A stretch of DNA of 6,185 bases, taken from an uncultured Oscillibacter sp. (GTDB taxonomy: Bacteria > Bacillota > Clostridia > Oscillospirales > Oscillospiraceae). Location of the stretch: the NCBI RefSeq assembly GCF_910584465.1, contig NZ_CAJUBK010000093.1, positions 1 to 6,185 on the forward strand. Direction: 5' to 3'. Below, one piece after another: positions 6,168 to 6,185 of this stretch. The first letter of the stretch is position 1. The number at the start of each line of letters is the position of its first letter. The notes beneath the pieces were generated by a model. The model had not been told where the DNA came from and made no database searches. It was given only the letters and a program-made list of their open reading frames with translations. A program made the position numbers and the translations under genes.

Positions 6168-6185
6168 ATGAAGGTATTGCAGATC
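6168..6185 (+). CDS. start of the next operon gene (partial), possibly a glycosyltransferase
   Basis: Only six codons are in the window, reading MKVLQI, four bases after the fnlC stop. A start of this kind (Met-Lys followed by a short hydrophobic strand) is typical of the first beta strand of GT-B glycosyltransferases or of Rossmann-fold enzymes, and another transferase would suit this position. Six residues cannot identify a family, so the functional guess rests on context alone. The gene is cut by the window end and is not truncated biologically as far as can be seen. Confidence 0.6.

Noticed and set aside
3689..6169. An 826-codon open frame on the minus strand spanning the end of fnlA, all of fnlB and fnlC.
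   Set aside because: It lies fully opposite three well-supported genes. Its translation is dominated by Arg, Pro, His, Gln, Leu and Val in low-complexity runs with no recognisable motif. Stop codons are simply rare in this frame because of the G/C-ending codons of the real genes.

Overview
The window is a fully coding, single-direction stretch of a surface-polysaccharide (capsule, O-antigen-like or exopolysaccharide) operon. Six complete genes and the first six codons of a seventh all lie on the + strand. Junctions run from an 8-base overlap to a 4-base gap, and no stretch is long enough to hold a promoter or terminator. The DNA is very G+C rich (by eye about two thirds), with CGG for Arg and GGG for Gly very frequent. 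Nearly every start has a strong AGGAGG-type ribosome binding site. Together with close resemblance (from memory) to Staphylococcus aureus Cap5/8 E-F-G, this suggests a high-GC anaerobic Firmicute (Clostridia or Negativicutes) or a Coriobacteriia-like Gram-positive. The taxonomy is inference and could be wrong.

Layout: (1) 17-643, a small monotopic phosphoglycosyl transferase that starts glycan assembly on undecaprenyl phosphate. (2) 640-1554, an NAD(P)-binding SDR-family protein with a GTG start inside the end of gene 1 and an atypical active site. (3) 1551-2759, a GT4-type glycosyltransferase of the WbuB/CapL kind. (4) 2752-3792, FnlA/CapE. (5) 3794-4975, FnlB/CapF. (6) 4979-6163, FnlC/CapG. 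(7) 6168 to the window end, the start of another gene that reads MKVLQI.

Genes 4-6 form a complete three-enzyme route from UDP-GlcNAc to UDP-N-acetyl-L-fucosamine (UDP-L-FucNAc): 4,6-dehydration with C5 epimerisation, then C3 epimerisation and C4 reduction, then C2 epimerisation. Gene 3 is the best candidate to use this donor, adding L-FucNAc to the first lipid-linked sugar placed by gene 1. Gene 2 probably modifies or supplies that first sugar, but its reaction cannot be read from the sequence. The window therefore appears to encode the first two steps of repeat-unit assembly plus the supply of the second sugar. Flippase, polymerase, chain-length control and further transferases are not present and would lie outside.

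I found no RNA genes, mobile elements, CRISPR arrays or large repeats. The pathway itself is known. The items most worth a second look are the unusual SDR coupled to the initiating transferase, a correctly phased U UUU UUA heptamer followed by a perfect 8-bp hairpin in fnlA, and a shift in synonymous codon choice along the operon.
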